Source of the DNA: Kitasatospora griseola
GTDB lineage: Bacteria; Actinomycetota; Actinomycetes; Streptomycetales; Streptomycetaceae
Direction: 5' to 3'
DNA: 64,000 nucleotides
Assembly: GCF_014648555.1 (NCBI RefSeq)
Contig: NZ_BMRI01000016.1
Location: 77,957-141,956 of the forward strand
A model generated the notes under the pieces. That model was given only the letters and a program-made list of their open reading frames with translations. It ran no database searches and was not told the origin of the DNA. Shown here in pieces: positions 1-7,797 of the stretch. The translations under genes and the position numbers were made by a program. The stretch's first letter is position 1. Every line of letters starts with the position of its first letter.

Positions 1-68
1 TGCCCGGTCCAGTAGCGGCGGAAGGCCGCCTCGCGCAGCAGTTCGGGTATCCGGAGCCGGCCGATCAC
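1..68 (-). CDS. MFS transporter, N-terminal fragment (runs off the window)
   Basis: Only the first 22 codons are inside the window. Reading leftward from a GTG at 68 gives MIGRLRIPELLREAAFRRYW followed by TG. A short basic leader with the F-R-x-Y-W-x-G signature is the usual start of major facilitator drug exporters just before the first membrane helix. The GTG overlaps the TGA of the upstream HTH gene (GTGA), so the two are translationally coupled, as is common for an exporter and its regulator. Family assignment rests on this short stretch and the context only. Confidence 0.55.
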   Translation of the reverse strand, partial: MIGRLRIPELLREAAFRRYWTG

Positions 69-637
69 GGCCGCACGTCCGTCGGCACGGCCAGCTGCAT
101 CAGCTGGACGGCGCGCGCGCCCTCCGGCCGGTCGGCCGTGCGCTCCACGTAGGGGCGGGTCAACTCCTCGATGCGGGTGAGGAGTTCGGTGAGCTCCTCG
201 GGAGTGACCCGCACCACGGTGTCGCCGAAGCCGGCCGCCTCGCGCCACTCGGGCGCCTCCTCGGCGCGGTGCGTCAGCCAGCCGGTGGCGCGGGCGAAGT
301 AGCCGTCCAGCACCGCGCGTTGCAGGGTGTCGACGGCGGCCGCCTGCTCGGGGTCGGCGGGGGAGGAGTCCCAGCTGGTGAGGTCGGCGGTGGCCTGCCA
401 GGGCTTCTCCCGCCCGCGCCCGCCGCCGGCCTCCTCCACCAGCCCGTACTTGGCGAGTTGGCGCAGGTGGAAGGAGCAACTGGCGACGGACTCGGTGCCG
501 AGCAGCTCCGCGGCCCGGGTCGCGGTCAGCGGCCCGTGCACGCGGAGCAGGCCCACCAGGGTCATCCGGGTCGGATGGGCGTAGGCGCGCAGGGCGCGCG
601 GATCGGTCAGCCGGACGGCCGACGGCTGTTCGCTCAT
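65..637 (-). CDS. ArsR-like winged-helix transcriptional regulator
   Basis: A 190-residue protein with an N-terminal winged-helix domain (about residues 12-75). The sequence R-A-Y-A-H-P-T-R-M-T-L-V-G-L-L is the typical first helix of ArsR-type repressors, and S-C-S-F-H-L-R-Q-L is the recognition helix. The C-terminal part (about 95-180) is helical and acidic, as in HTH_20-type regulators that control adjacent MFS exporters. The start is an ATG directly after an AT-rich promoter, so the mRNA looks leaderless. It overlaps the downstream exporter by 4 bases. Likely a local repressor of that exporter; the ligand is unknown. Confidence 0.8.
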   Translation of the reverse strand: MSEQPSAVRLTDPRALRAYAHPTRMTLVGLLRVHGPLTATRAAELLGTESVASCSFHLRQLAKYGLVEEAGGGRGREKPWQATADLTSWDSSPADPEQAAAVDTLQRAVLDGYFARATGWLTHRAEEAPEWREAAGFGDTVVRVTPEELTELLTRIEELTRPYVERTADRPEGARAVQLMQLAVPTDVRP

Positions 638-674
638 GTATCTAAAGCTATCTTTCTAAAGAAGCCTTTACAAG
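638..674 (-). promoter_or_regulatory. Promoter/operator of the HTH-MFS pair
   Basis: On the minus strand TTGTAA (674-669) is followed after 18 bases by TAGCTT (650-645), which ends 7 bases before the ATG at 637; this fits a leaderless transcript. Two direct TCTAAAG copies (641-647 and 655-661, 14 bases apart on the plus strand) lie over this promoter and could be the regulator's own operator. The stretch is conspicuously AT-rich for this genome. Confidence 0.5.
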
Positions 675-718
675 AGGAGCGGCTGTCGGCCGACCGGTAC
701 TTCAGATCACCGCGGAGC

Positions 719-3064
719 TCAGGACGCCGGGCCCACCCGGACGGTGGTCAGCTTGCCGCCCTGGGTCTCGCGGACCACCTCGATCCGGGTGTTGGTGTCG
801 GGCACCTTCACCCCGAGCTGCGGGATCGCCGGGTCGGTGTACACCCCGCTGTGGTCGTCGAAGGCGGGCACCGCCGGCTCCGAGGGAACCTTGGTCGCCA
901 CGCCCGCCTTGTGCAGCGTGAACGCGTCGGTCCTCTTCAGCGAGAACGTCGCGTCGTAGGACTGCGAACGCCCGTTGGTGAGCGAGCCGTCCGCGAACCG
1001 CAGCGCCTTCGGGTGCGCGTCCACCGGCAGGATCAGCCCGCCGCCCAGGTGGTCGACGGTGTTGTTGTTCTCGTAGGAGGTGTCCCACAGCCAGACCAAC
1101 ACCCCCTCCTGGTACGGGTAGTTGTCGATCACGTCGGCCTTGCCCGGCACACCCGAGTAGCCGAAGTTGTACGGCCCGGTCTTCAGGAACGCGCCGTACC
1201 CGGCGTAGCGGCGGTTCTCCACCAGGTAGGCCCGCGGGTGCTGCTTGACGGCGTCCTTGCCGTGGATGACCGAGAACCCGACGGCCGCCCAGTCGCCCGG
1301 GCCGCCCTCCGCGCCGTCGGCCAGCAGCACCGCGCCGTCCGCGGTCAGCTTCACCGCGTCCACCAGCACGCCCCGGCCGTGCGTGTTGGTGTCGGAGGTG
1401 ACGTGGAAGCGCACCTGCACCTGCTTGCCGAGGTACCCGTCCAGCGGGAGGTGCAGCTGTCGCCAGCCGCCCGAACTGCCGCTCAGGCCGGGCGTGTTCG
1501 CCGTGGTGTCGCCGATCGGCAGCCCGTCGACGGTGCCGTGCAGCGGCGTCCAGGTGCGGCCGCCGTCCGCGGACGCCTCCACCGTGAAGAAGTCGTAGTC
1601 CTGCTCGGTGTCCCACCAGGCCGCGGCGTCGAGGGCGGCCGAGGAGGTCTTCCCGGTCAGGTCCACGGTGCGCGACAGCGAGGCGTCCATGTTGTCGCCG
1701 GTGTCGCTCCACCACTGCGCGCCGCCCTCGAACGGGTCGGCCAGCGAGGTCGTGGTCGAAGCCGGCGGCAGGTGCACCAGGACGGCCTGCGCCTGGTCGG
1801 TGTTGTAGCCGGACACGCCCAGGGTGTGGCTGGAACGGGTGGCGGCCTGCGCCTCGTCGTAGTTCAGCCAGCCCATCTGCAGCTTGCTCCAGGCGTCCAG
1901 GTCGCCCGGGTACGCGCCGGTGGTGTTGCGCCCCTTGCCCAGGTACGAGCCCGAGGACATCAGCGACCAGAAGCTGACGGAGTTGTCGCCGCCGTTGGTC
2001 GAGTAAAGGTCCGGCAGGCCCAGGTTGTGCCCGAACTCGTGGGAGAACAGGCCGACTCCGCTGTTCTCGCCCGCCTGCACGTAGTCGTACACGTACAGGC
2101 CGGTGTCGCCGACCGGCGCGCCGCCGATCCGGTTGCCCGCCGGGCCGGTCTGCCCGGTCGGGTCGGGGAAGGTCCAGCTGCGGTGCGCCCACAGGGCGTC
2201 GCCGCCCTGCGCGCCGCCGCCCCAGGTCTCGTCGACGCCGGCGTGCACCACGATCACGTTGTCGAGGTAGCCGTCCGGCTCGTCGAAGTTGCCGTCCTTG
2301 TCGTAGTCGTAGCGGTCCTGGACGTCGTACTGCGCCAGCTCCGCCTTGACGTCCGCGGCCGTGCGGCCCTTGGCGATCTCGCCGTCGTACCAGGCCTTGG
2401 TGGCGTCCCGGACGAACTCCTGCGCCTGGGTCCAGCCGCCGCCGCCCTGCGGGCCCTTGTTGGAGCCGTAGCGGGCCTCGTTCCACGGCAGGGTGACCCA
2501 GTCGGTGACGGTGCCCTCGATGTCGTACCGGCCCGAGGACTGGGTGCGGTAGAAGTTGCGCATCGAGTTCGCGCCCGGCGCGTCGTCGAAGAACATCTTC
2601 CGGTAGGAGTCGCGGCTGAAGTCGTTCTGCCAGTAGGTGTGGGTGTCGTTCGCGCCCGGCTGCGGAATCCGGTTGTGCTGCGGGCCGGGGGTGCCGCCGT
2701 AGCGCGGCTTGCCGTCGTACAGCGTGGTGTTGTCGACCTGGTCGCCGAACTGGGCGAGGATCACGAACACCTTGTCGGTGCGCTGGTGGGCGAGCTGGAC
2801 GTAGTCGTTGCCGATCTTCACCTTGGCCGGGGTGGTGCCCTTGTCGCTCTTGGCGACCCGGCCCTGGTTGACCTGTGCCATGGCCTGCGCCTTGAGCGCC
2901 TGCCGGGCCCGCTCCTGCGGCGGCACCGGCGAGGGCGGCGCCTCCCGGCCGTCGGTCGCCGACTGCGGGGCGGCGGTGGACGGTTGGGCCTGGGCGGGGG
3001 CGGCGGTCAGGGCTATCGCGCCGGTGGTCAGGGCAGCCAGCAGGGCTGTGGGGAGTCTGCGCAA
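719..3064 (-). CDS. Secreted M6-family (immune inhibitor A type) metalloprotease
   Basis: A 781-residue protein. It starts with a clear Sec signal peptide (basic MRRLP, hydrophobic core, A-Q-A cleavage region near residues 25-27), followed by a propeptide-like region. The catalytic zinc motif HEFGHNLGLPD sits near residue 341 and has the HExxHxxGxxD pattern of M6 peptidases. Downstream of it are two jelly-roll-like segments typical of immune inhibitor A proteins (W-W-S-D-T-G-D-N and the later G-W-R-Q-L-H-L-P-L region). It lies 66 bases downstream of the S9 peptidase gene on the same strand. Expected to be an exported protease for protein scavenging or development. Length matches the family (about 750-800). 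Confidence 0.9.
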   Translation of the reverse strand: MRRLPTALLAALTTGAIALTAAPAQAQPSTAAPQSATDGREAPPSPVPPQERARQALKAQAMAQVNQGRVAKSDKGTTPAKVKIGNDYVQLAHQRTDKVFVILAQFGDQVDNTTLYDGKPRYGGTPGPQHNRIPQPGANDTHTYWQNDFSRDSYRKMFFDDAPGANSMRNFYRTQSSGRYDIEGTVTDWVTLPWNEARYGSNKGPQGGGGWTQAQEFVRDATKAWYDGEIAKGRTAADVKAELAQYDVQDRYDYDKDGNFDEPDGYLDNVIVVHAGVDETWGGGAQGGDALWAHRSWTFPDPTGQTGPAGNRIGGAPVGDTGLYVYDYVQAGENSGVGLFSHEFGHNLGLPDLYSTNGGDNSVSFWSLMSSGSYLGKGRNTTGAYPGDLDAWSKLQMGWLNYDEAQAATRSSHTLGVSGYNTDQAQAVLVHLPPASTTTSLADPFEGGAQWWSDTGDNMDASLSRTVDLTGKTSSAALDAAAWWDTEQDYDFFTVEASADGGRTWTPLHGTVDGLPIGDTTANTPGLSGSSGGWRQLHLPLDGYLGKQVQVRFHVTSDTNTHGRGVLVDAVKLTADGAVLLADGAEGGPGDWAAVGFSVIHGKDAVKQHPRAYLVENRRYAGYGAFLKTGPYNFGYSGVPGKADVIDNYPYQEGVLVWLWDTSYENNNTVDHLGGGLILPVDAHPKALRFADGSLTNGRSQSYDATFSLKRTDAFTLHKAGVATKVPSEPAVPAFDDHSGVYTDPAIPQLGVKVPDTNTRIEVVRETQGGKLTTVRVGPAS

Positions 3065-3111
3065 GTGACCCGCTCCTCAATGGGAAAGGGGGAGGAAAGG
3101 AATGGTCGGTA

Positions 3112-3129
3112 ATATTTCACATGTCACGC
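3112..3129 (-). promoter_or_regulatory. TGACATGTGAAAT element upstream of the M6 protease
   Basis: Minus strand reads GTGACATGTGAAATATT about 50 bases upstream of the M6 start. A related sequence, GTGACATTTCACAG, stands about 50 bases upstream of the S9 peptidase start (5282-5298). The shared GTGACAT-T core suggests a common regulator for the two peptidases. No protein is assigned. Confidence 0.3.
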
Positions 3130-3130
3130 A

Positions 3131-5233
3131 TCAGGCGGAAGGGGTTGCGCCCAACTCCCGCCCCAGGCCCAACTTCTCGCGGAGGAAGGCGAGCTCCACC
3201 GCCGCCACCCGCTCCAGCTCGCCGTCCGGCAGCATGTGGCTCACCCCCGGCAGCGGCAGCACCGCGTGCGGACGCCCCGCCCGGTTCAGCGCCTGCGACA
3301 GCAGCAGCGAGTGCGACGGGTGCACGTTGTCGTCCGCCAACCCGTGGATCAGCAGCAGCGGACGGCGCAGTGCCGGCGCGTCGGCCAGCAGGCAGTCCGC
3401 CTCGTACCCCTGCGGGTTGTCCTGCGGCAGCCCCAAGTACCGCTCGGTGTACGCCGTGTCGTACAGCCGGAAGTCGGTCGGGGGCGCACCCGCGCTCGCC
3501 ACGTGGAACACGTCCGGGCGGCGCAGCACCGCCAGCGCCGCGAAGTACCCGCCGTACGACCAGCCGCGCACGCCCACCCGGGTCAGGTCCAGATCCGGGT
3601 GCTCCGCGCCCAGCGCCTGCAGCGCCGCCACCTGGTCGTCGATCGCCACCTGCGAGAAGCGGCGGAAGATCGCCCGGGTGAACTCCGGTGACACGAAAGG
3701 CGTTCCGCGGTTGTCCACGGTCACCACCGCGAAGCCCTGGTCGGCCCACCACTGCTTCAGCTGCCAGCGGCGCGGCTCGTTCGCCACCGCCTGGAAGCCC
3801 GGCCCGCCGTACACATCCAGCAGCACCGGAAGCCGGTTCCCGGCCACGTGCCCGCGCGGGTACAGCACCGCCGAGGGCAGCCCGTGCTCGGTGACCCGTC
3901 GCAGCAACGGCTCGGGCCGGTAAGGGAGTTCGGCCGACAGGTCGGGGAACGCGGTGCGGGCGCCGCCGGGCCCGACCAGCTCGCGGCGGACGCCGTCGAG
4001 GGACGCCGAGACGAGCAGCAGCACGCCCTCGCCGTGTGCGGCCACGGTGTGCACGCCCGGGCCCTCGGTGAGCCGCTCCGGCGCGCCGCCGTCCGGGTCC
4101 AGCAGGAACACCTGCTGGTCGGCCGGGTCGCCGTCGCCCGCCTCGACCAACAGGCCGCCGTGCCACGGCCCGACCACCCGGCGCACCTGGAGGCGCTCGT
4201 CCGTCAGCGCCTTGCCGTCCAGCGCCAGCCCGCGCGCCGCCGGGGTGTCCGCCGAGGTCAGCACCCGCCCGTCGGACAGCCGCAGCGGCGTGCCCGGCAG
4301 CGGGTCCACCCAGAACTCGTCCTCGGTGCGGGAGAGTTCGCGCGTGACGCCGGTGGCCGGGTCGGCGCTCAGCAGCAGCACCCGCTGCTGCAGGCGGTCC
4401 GCGACGGTCAGCAGGATCTCCCCGTCGCCCTCCCAGTCGGCCGCCAGCAGGTACGGGAACTCGGCGTCGTCCCAGCGCAGTCGGGTGCGGTCGCCGGACA
4501 GCCGCAGCACCCACAGCTGGAGGTCCGCGTTCGGGCCGCCCGCCTGCGGGTACGCGAACGACTCCGGCTCCCGCTCCGGGTGCGCCGGGTCGGCGAAGTG
4601 CCGGAGCGGCACGGCCGATTCGTCCACCCGGGCGGCCAGCACCGCGGAGCCGTCGGGCGACCACCAGTGGCCCCGGGAGCGGCCCAGCTCCTCCGCCGCC
4701 GCGAACTCCGCCACGCCCCAGCGGGCACCGTCCGCCGGGCTGAGCCGGCCGCCCGAGGTCAGGTGCAGCGCGTCGTCGGCGACGTACGCGACCAGCGCGC
4801 CGTCCGCGCTCGGGCGCGGGTCGAACGCGGGCCCGGCGACCGGGAGTTCGGTGCAGGAGCCGGTCGCGGTGTCGCACCGGAACAGCCGGCCGTCGAGGGC
4901 GAAGACCGCCGTGGCGAGATCGGCCGTGGCCGCGAACGAGCCGATGCCGGGCGCCCACACCCGGATCCGCTCGCGCAGCCGGCGCTCCACCGGCGGCAGG
5001 TCCGCGACCGCGCCGGTGCGTCCGGGCGCCAGCGCCGACGGGTCGGCCACCAGGTGCTCCTGACCGGTCGTCAGGTCGAAGATCCACAGGCGCTCGACCG
5101 GGTCGGTCGGGCCGGTGGAGCGCAGGAACAGGGCGCGGCGGGCGTCGGCGGCGAGGGTGACGGCGCGGGGCGAGCCGTAGCTGAAGCGGCCGGTGGCGGC
5201 GCTCAGCGCGAGAAAGGGGTCGGTGTGGGTCAC
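3131..5233 (-). CDS. S9 family peptidase (prolyl oligopeptidase / DPP-IV type)
   Basis: A 700-residue protein with no signal peptide. Residues from about 30 to 430 form a beta-propeller-like region (repeated blades such as L-W-I-F-D-L and L-Q-L-W-V-L). The C-terminal alpha/beta-hydrolase domain carries the nucleophile motif G-W-S-Y-G-G-Y near residue 557, an Asp in H-G-L-A-D-D-N-V-H near 636 and the catalytic His in V-S-H-M-L-P near 670. This is the DPP-IV arrangement, which cleaves after proline or alanine. The start is GTG at 5233 with only a weak ribosome site. It is followed by the secreted M6 protease, so the pair may be expressed together. Confidence 0.9.
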   Translation of the reverse strand: MTHTDPFLALSAATGRFSYGSPRAVTLAADARRALFLRSTGPTDPVERLWIFDLTTGQEHLVADPSALAPGRTGAVADLPPVERRLRERIRVWAPGIGSFAATADLATAVFALDGRLFRCDTATGSCTELPVAGPAFDPRPSADGALVAYVADDALHLTSGGRLSPADGARWGVAEFAAAEELGRSRGHWWSPDGSAVLAARVDESAVPLRHFADPAHPEREPESFAYPQAGGPNADLQLWVLRLSGDRTRLRWDDAEFPYLLAADWEGDGEILLTVADRLQQRVLLLSADPATGVTRELSRTEDEFWVDPLPGTPLRLSDGRVLTSADTPAARGLALDGKALTDERLQVRRVVGPWHGGLLVEAGDGDPADQQVFLLDPDGGAPERLTEGPGVHTVAAHGEGVLLLVSASLDGVRRELVGPGGARTAFPDLSAELPYRPEPLLRRVTEHGLPSAVLYPRGHVAGNRLPVLLDVYGGPGFQAVANEPRRWQLKQWWADQGFAVVTVDNRGTPFVSPEFTRAIFRRFSQVAIDDQVAALQALGAEHPDLDLTRVGVRGWSYGGYFAALAVLRRPDVFHVASAGAPPTDFRLYDTAYTERYLGLPQDNPQGYEADCLLADAPALRRPLLLIHGLADDNVHPSHSLLLSQALNRAGRPHAVLPLPGVSHMLPDGELERVAAVELAFLREKLGLGRELGATPSA

Positions 5234-5281
5234 CAGCCGATCGTTGCGGGGCAGGGGTGGGTTCGGCTAGAAGTATGACCT

Positions 5282-5295
5282 GTGAAATGTCACAC
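5282..5295. promoter_or_regulatory. Inverted repeat TGTGA-N4-TCACA upstream of the S9 peptidase
   Basis: A perfect 5+5 inverted repeat with a 4-base spacer in the gap between the S9 start (5233) and the ArsR terminator. It is the right size for a dimeric regulator and resembles the element before the M6 protease. The spacer is shorter than the usual 6 bases of a CRP site, so I do not call it CRP. Confidence 0.35.
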
Positions 5296-5373
5296 AGCAT
5301 AGGCATTCGAATTGGAGTTCACCGTCCACGCGGTCTGCCTGCCGCGGGAGCTCGCGCAGCGAGACGTCATGAG

Positions 5374-5404
5374 CGGGCCACCCGGTGCGGGGGCGGGTGG
5401 CCCG
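5374..5404 (-). terminator. Hairpin terminator after the ArsR gene
   Basis: An 11-bp perfect stem CGGGCCACCCG / CGGGTGGCCCG with a 9-base loop, 9 bases past the ArsR stop codon. No T-run, which is normal in streptomycetes. Confidence 0.7.
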
Positions 5405-5412
5405 TCGGCGTG

Positions 5413-5742
5413 TCAGGGGGAGGCGCGGAGCTCCTCCAGCAGCATGCCCTGATCGGCGAGCAGCTCGGTGAGTATCCGGCGGGCGGTGCGCAGCAGTTCG
5501 GCGACGTCGGCGCCGGCGAGCGCGTAGACCACCGTGGAACCCTCGCGGGTGGCGGTGACCAGGCCGGAGCGGCGCAGGATGGCCAACTGCTGGGAGAGGC
5601 TGGACGGTTCGACGTCGAGTTCGGGCAGCAGCTCACGGACGGGCGTCGGCCCCGCCTGGAGCAGTTCGAGCACTCGGATCCGGACCGGATGGCCGAGCAT
5701 CCGGAAGAATTCGGCCTTGGCCTGGTACAGCGGTACGGGCAT
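5413..5742 (-). CDS. ArsR/SmtB family transcriptional regulator
   Basis: A 109-residue single-domain winged-helix protein. F-F-R-M-L-G-H-P-V-R-I-R-V-L-E-L-L is the classic first part of ArsR repressors and S-S-L-S-Q-Q-L-A-I-L-R the recognition helix, followed by a beta-wing with G-S-T-V-V-Y. There is no Cys-based metal site (no CVC box), so it probably does not sense metals through the canonical alpha-3 site. It follows the roadblock gene by 46 bases on the same strand, so the two are probably co-transcribed. Confidence 0.88.
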   Translation of the reverse strand: MPVPLYQAKAEFFRMLGHPVRIRVLELLQAGPTPVRELLPELDVEPSSLSQQLAILRRSGLVTATREGSTVVYALAGADVAELLRTARRILTELLADQGMLLEELRASP

Positions 5743-5788
5743 GCTTCCTCCCCTTGTCTCCGGCGGCCCGTGGGCCGCCGCCCCGCGC

Positions 5789-6163
5789 TCAGACCTCCAG
5801 GGACGCCTCGATCCGCTTCAACTGGTGCCGGGCCATCGCCAGGTTGGACCGGCTGCGGTTGAGCGCGAGGTAGAGGAACAGCCCGCGCCCGCCGGCCGTG
5901 GTCAGCGGGCGGATCAGGTGGTACTGCCCGGTCAGGGTGACCAGGATGTCCTCGATCCCGTCGTCGTGGAGGTTGAGCAGCTCCATCGCCCGCATCTTGG
6001 CACGCACCAGGTCGGTGTTGGCGGCCGCGGCGACATTCAGGTCGATCTCCCCGCCGTCGCCGAGAGTCCCCAGCGCCATTCCGCTGCCGTAGTCCACCAG
6101 CGCCACGCCGATGGCTCCTTCGATGGTCATGGCTTCCTTGAGCGAGGTTTCGAGATTCGCCAT
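5789..6163 (-). CDS. Roadblock/LC7-domain-like protein
   Basis: A 124-residue protein made of one alpha/beta domain. A-I-G-V-A-L-V-D-Y-G-S-G-M-A-L-G and the later I-L-V-T-L-T-G-Q-Y-H-L-I-R-P-L fit the roadblock/LC7 fold, which in streptomycetes often works with small GTPase or MglA-like systems. The ATG at 6163 is preceded by AGGAGGACAGGCG, a near-perfect ribosome site, which rules out the much longer upstream extension of the frame. No partner GTPase is next to it, so its role is unknown. Confidence 0.7.
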   Translation of the reverse strand: MANLETSLKEAMTIEGAIGVALVDYGSGMALGTLGDGGEIDLNVAAAANTDLVRAKMRAMELLNLHDDGIEDILVTLTGQYHLIRPLTTAGGRGLFLYLALNRSRSNLAMARHQLKRIEASLEV

Positions 6164-6375
6164 CGCCTGTCCTCCTGCTGCTGTCGCGGCCTGGTCGGTC
6201 GGCACGACTGTAGGAACCGGATCGCACTTCGGCCGAGTGTTGACCGGAATCGTTCGAAGCTGGACGGCCTTCGATCGACAAGCATCGAATCGCTGATCAC
6301 TTGAAGACATTTGAAACTCAGGATGTGAACACTTCTCGGAAACGCCACTCGGGAGAGCCGGCCGCCGAACGTGAC

Positions 6376-6409
6376 GGGGCCCGGGAGCGGTATCCAGCTC
6401 CCGGGCTCC
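6376..6409 (-). terminator. Strong hairpin after the tRNA-like block
   Basis: A 13-bp stem (one G-T pair) GGGGCCCGGGAGC / GCTCCCGGGCTCC with an 8-base loop. It follows the tRNA-like sequences on the minus strand and precedes the roadblock promoter, so it probably ends the DUF7873/tRNA-like transcript. Confidence 0.65.
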
Positions 6410-6419
6410 TGAGGTGCCA

Positions 6420-6499
6420 CCCAATTGCTCTGCGCCGGCACGTTTAAGGCCGAGGGTCACTCTCACAACGTCGTGCTTTGCCATTGAAGCTACCGCGCC
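6420..6499 (-). ncRNA. tRNA-like sequence C (canonical D-arm, degenerate rest)
   Basis: Minus strand GCGCGGTAGCTTCAATGGCA followed by AAGCA reads as the 5' part of a tRNA: T8-A9, a 4-bp D-stem GCTT/AAGC and a D-loop with GG. It continues with G-T-T-G-T-G-A, which resembles a histidine (GTG) anticodon loop, but the expected anticodon stem does not pair. A T-arm-like stem CGGCC/TGCCG has the loop TTAAACG in place of TTCGANN. It is either a decayed tRNA or a tRNA mimic. Confidence 0.35.
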
Positions 6500-6505
6500 A
6501 GGAAG

Positions 6506-6647
6506 AGGCGCAGGCGGGAGTCGAACCCGCATCCGACGTTACCGGCCCTCGACCGGTCGATCCGGCGCTCGGCGGCGAATGCTGAGACTTGAGCGAGAGT
6601 CTGAGATTGACGGGGTTTGCCTCTGCCTGGTTGGGCCACCCCGGCGC
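6506..6647 (-). ncRNA. tRNA-like sequence B (perfect T-arm, long insert)
   Basis: The 3' part is a textbook T-arm: GCGGG-TTCGACT-CCCGC (6530-6514) followed by a 7-base acceptor-like strand CTGCGCC. The 5' part has a D-arm-like stretch, G-G-T-G-G-C-C-C-A-A-C-C-A-G-G-C-A-G-A-G-G-C. Between them lie two hairpins, AGACT-N8-AGTCT (6600-6585) and ACCGG-N7-CCGGT. No full cloverleaf with a matching 5' acceptor strand can be drawn, so this may be two fused or broken tRNA genes. Confidence 0.35.
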
Positions 6648-6650
6648 GTG

Positions 6651-6741
6651 TGGTGCCGGGGGGAGGACTCGAACCTCCACCTGTACCCCGAAGTCAGCTT
6701 CAACTTCAGTGTCAGCTTGCGCTTCTCGCGCCACCCCCGGT
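6651..6741 (-). ncRNA. tRNA-like sequence A with encoded CCA end
   Basis: The 3' part is fully canonical: T-arm GGAGG-TTCGAGT-CCTCC (6678-6662), acceptor strand CCCCGGC, discriminator A, then encoded CCA (6653-6651). The 5' acceptor ACCGGGG pairs at six of seven positions. The rest is unusual: a 4-bp D-like stem GCGC/GCGC with a 5-base loop lacking GG, and a 7-bp hairpin CTGAAGT/ACTTCGG whose 8-base loop contains TGAAG, like a phenylalanine GAA anticodon. It starts 23 bases after the DUF7873-like stop on the same strand. Confidence 0.45.
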
Positions 6742-6763
6742 CTCACCCGGGGGGCTCTTGGGG

Positions 6764-7495
6764 CTACCCGAACAGGTAGCCGAACACGGCGTCGCCGACC
6801 CGGCGGTCGGTGACCTCCGCGGCGTTCGCCTCCTCACGGGCGAACTGCACCGCCTGCTGGAGCTTCTCCACCCGCTCCAGCAGCTCGTTCACCCGGCGCG
6901 CGGGCAGCGCGCCGGAGAACTTCACGGTCGTCCAGTACCCGATCGCGACGTCCTCGTAGTAGACCTCGACCTGCGCCGGGTGCTTCTCCGTCGCCTCCGC
7001 CTTCACGTGGTTGCGCGGCACCTTCTTGGTGCGGATGGTGCGCACCGCCTCGGTCTTCCACGCGTCCGAGGACGGGTCGTGCGACCAGGACTCGGCGGCG
7101 TCCAGCACCGGCAGCTTGCGGACGAACGTCCGCAGGTCGGTCAACTGCTTCTCCAGGAACAGCAGGTACGTGACGGGCGCGTCGGCCACCAGCGTCCGCC
7201 CGTCCACCACCACGTCGGCCCGGGCCTCGGTGTTGGCCCAGTCCTTCGTCGCGGTGACGTCGAACAGCCGGGTGAGCGTGGCGGCGGTGGTGCGCAGCAC
7301 GTCCTCCGCCTTGACCTGCACCCGCGTCGACTCGGGCGGCAACTGCTCGCCCTCCTCGTCCTTCGGCTGGTACGTCCGGGAGATGCCAGCCAGCAGGGCG
7401 GGCTTCTGCAGATCCTGGTGAGCCTGCGTCAGCTCCTGGAACGACTTCGACTTGACGCCTTTTTCCACGGCGATGATCTGGTTCAACTTGGCCAC
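6764..7495 (-). CDS. DUF7873-like protein of actinobacteria and actinophages
   Basis: A 243-residue protein starting M-A-K-L-N-Q-I-I-A-V-E-K-G-V-K-S-K (GTG at 7495). I recognise this opening from a conserved family of unknown function in actinobacteria and their phages, assigned from memory as DUF7873. It is soluble and charged, with no signal peptide, membrane segment or recognised catalytic motif. A possible coiled-coil stretch with E-L-L-E-R-V-E-K-L-Q-Q-A-V-Q-F-A-R-E lies near residues 205-225. There is no clear ribosome site before the GTG. The tRNA-like sequences follow directly on the same strand, a pairing that suggests phage descent. Confidence 0.65.
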   Translation of the reverse strand: MAKLNQIIAVEKGVKSKSFQELTQAHQDLQKPALLAGISRTYQPKDEEGEQLPPESTRVQVKAEDVLRTTAATLTRLFDVTATKDWANTEARADVVVDGRTLVADAPVTYLLFLEKQLTDLRTFVRKLPVLDAAESWSHDPSSDAWKTEAVRTIRTKKVPRNHVKAEATEKHPAQVEVYYEDVAIGYWTTVKFSGALPARRVNELLERVEKLQQAVQFAREEANAAEVTDRRVGDAVFGYLFG

Positions 7496-7665
7496 GGCGA
7501 GGACGCTAGCGGAACGCCCGTTCGACCCGCACCGGGTTTTTCGCGGCCCGGTCCACCTGCGGCGACGCTCACCCCGAGCAGCCGTCCGATCACGCATCGC
7601 ACCGTCTCCCGCCGGCGATTTCAGCTGCCGGAAAAGTCGGCTGTTGATGTCACTCCAGACGGGTA

Positions 7666-7680
7666 ATCTCAGGCTGAGAT
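7666..7680. promoter_or_regulatory. Perfect palindrome ATCTCAG-G-CTGAGAT between DUF7873-like gene and helY
   Basis: A 7-1-7 perfect inverted repeat in the 302-base divergent gap (7496-7797). It could be an operator for either gene. I see no other clear element in this gap. Confidence 0.35.
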
Positions 7681-7797
7681 GCTCGATCACCACACCCCAA
7701 GCACCCGCTGCGCCCCGTCGCCCGCCAGGGCCACGGCCCCGCAGCCGCAGGCGTCGCCGTCTGCGCCCCCGTCCAGCCACACCCACGGGAAGAAAAG

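Noticed and set aside
269..3112. 947-codon plus-strand frame across the HTH and M6 genes
   Set aside because: Antisense shadow rich in Val, Arg, Gly and Ala; the minus-strand genes have signal peptide, catalytic motif and known domains.
6414..6813. Small plus-strand proteins over the tRNA-like block
   Set aside because: No ribosome site or codon bias, and the region's T-arm and hairpin structure on the other strand explains it better.
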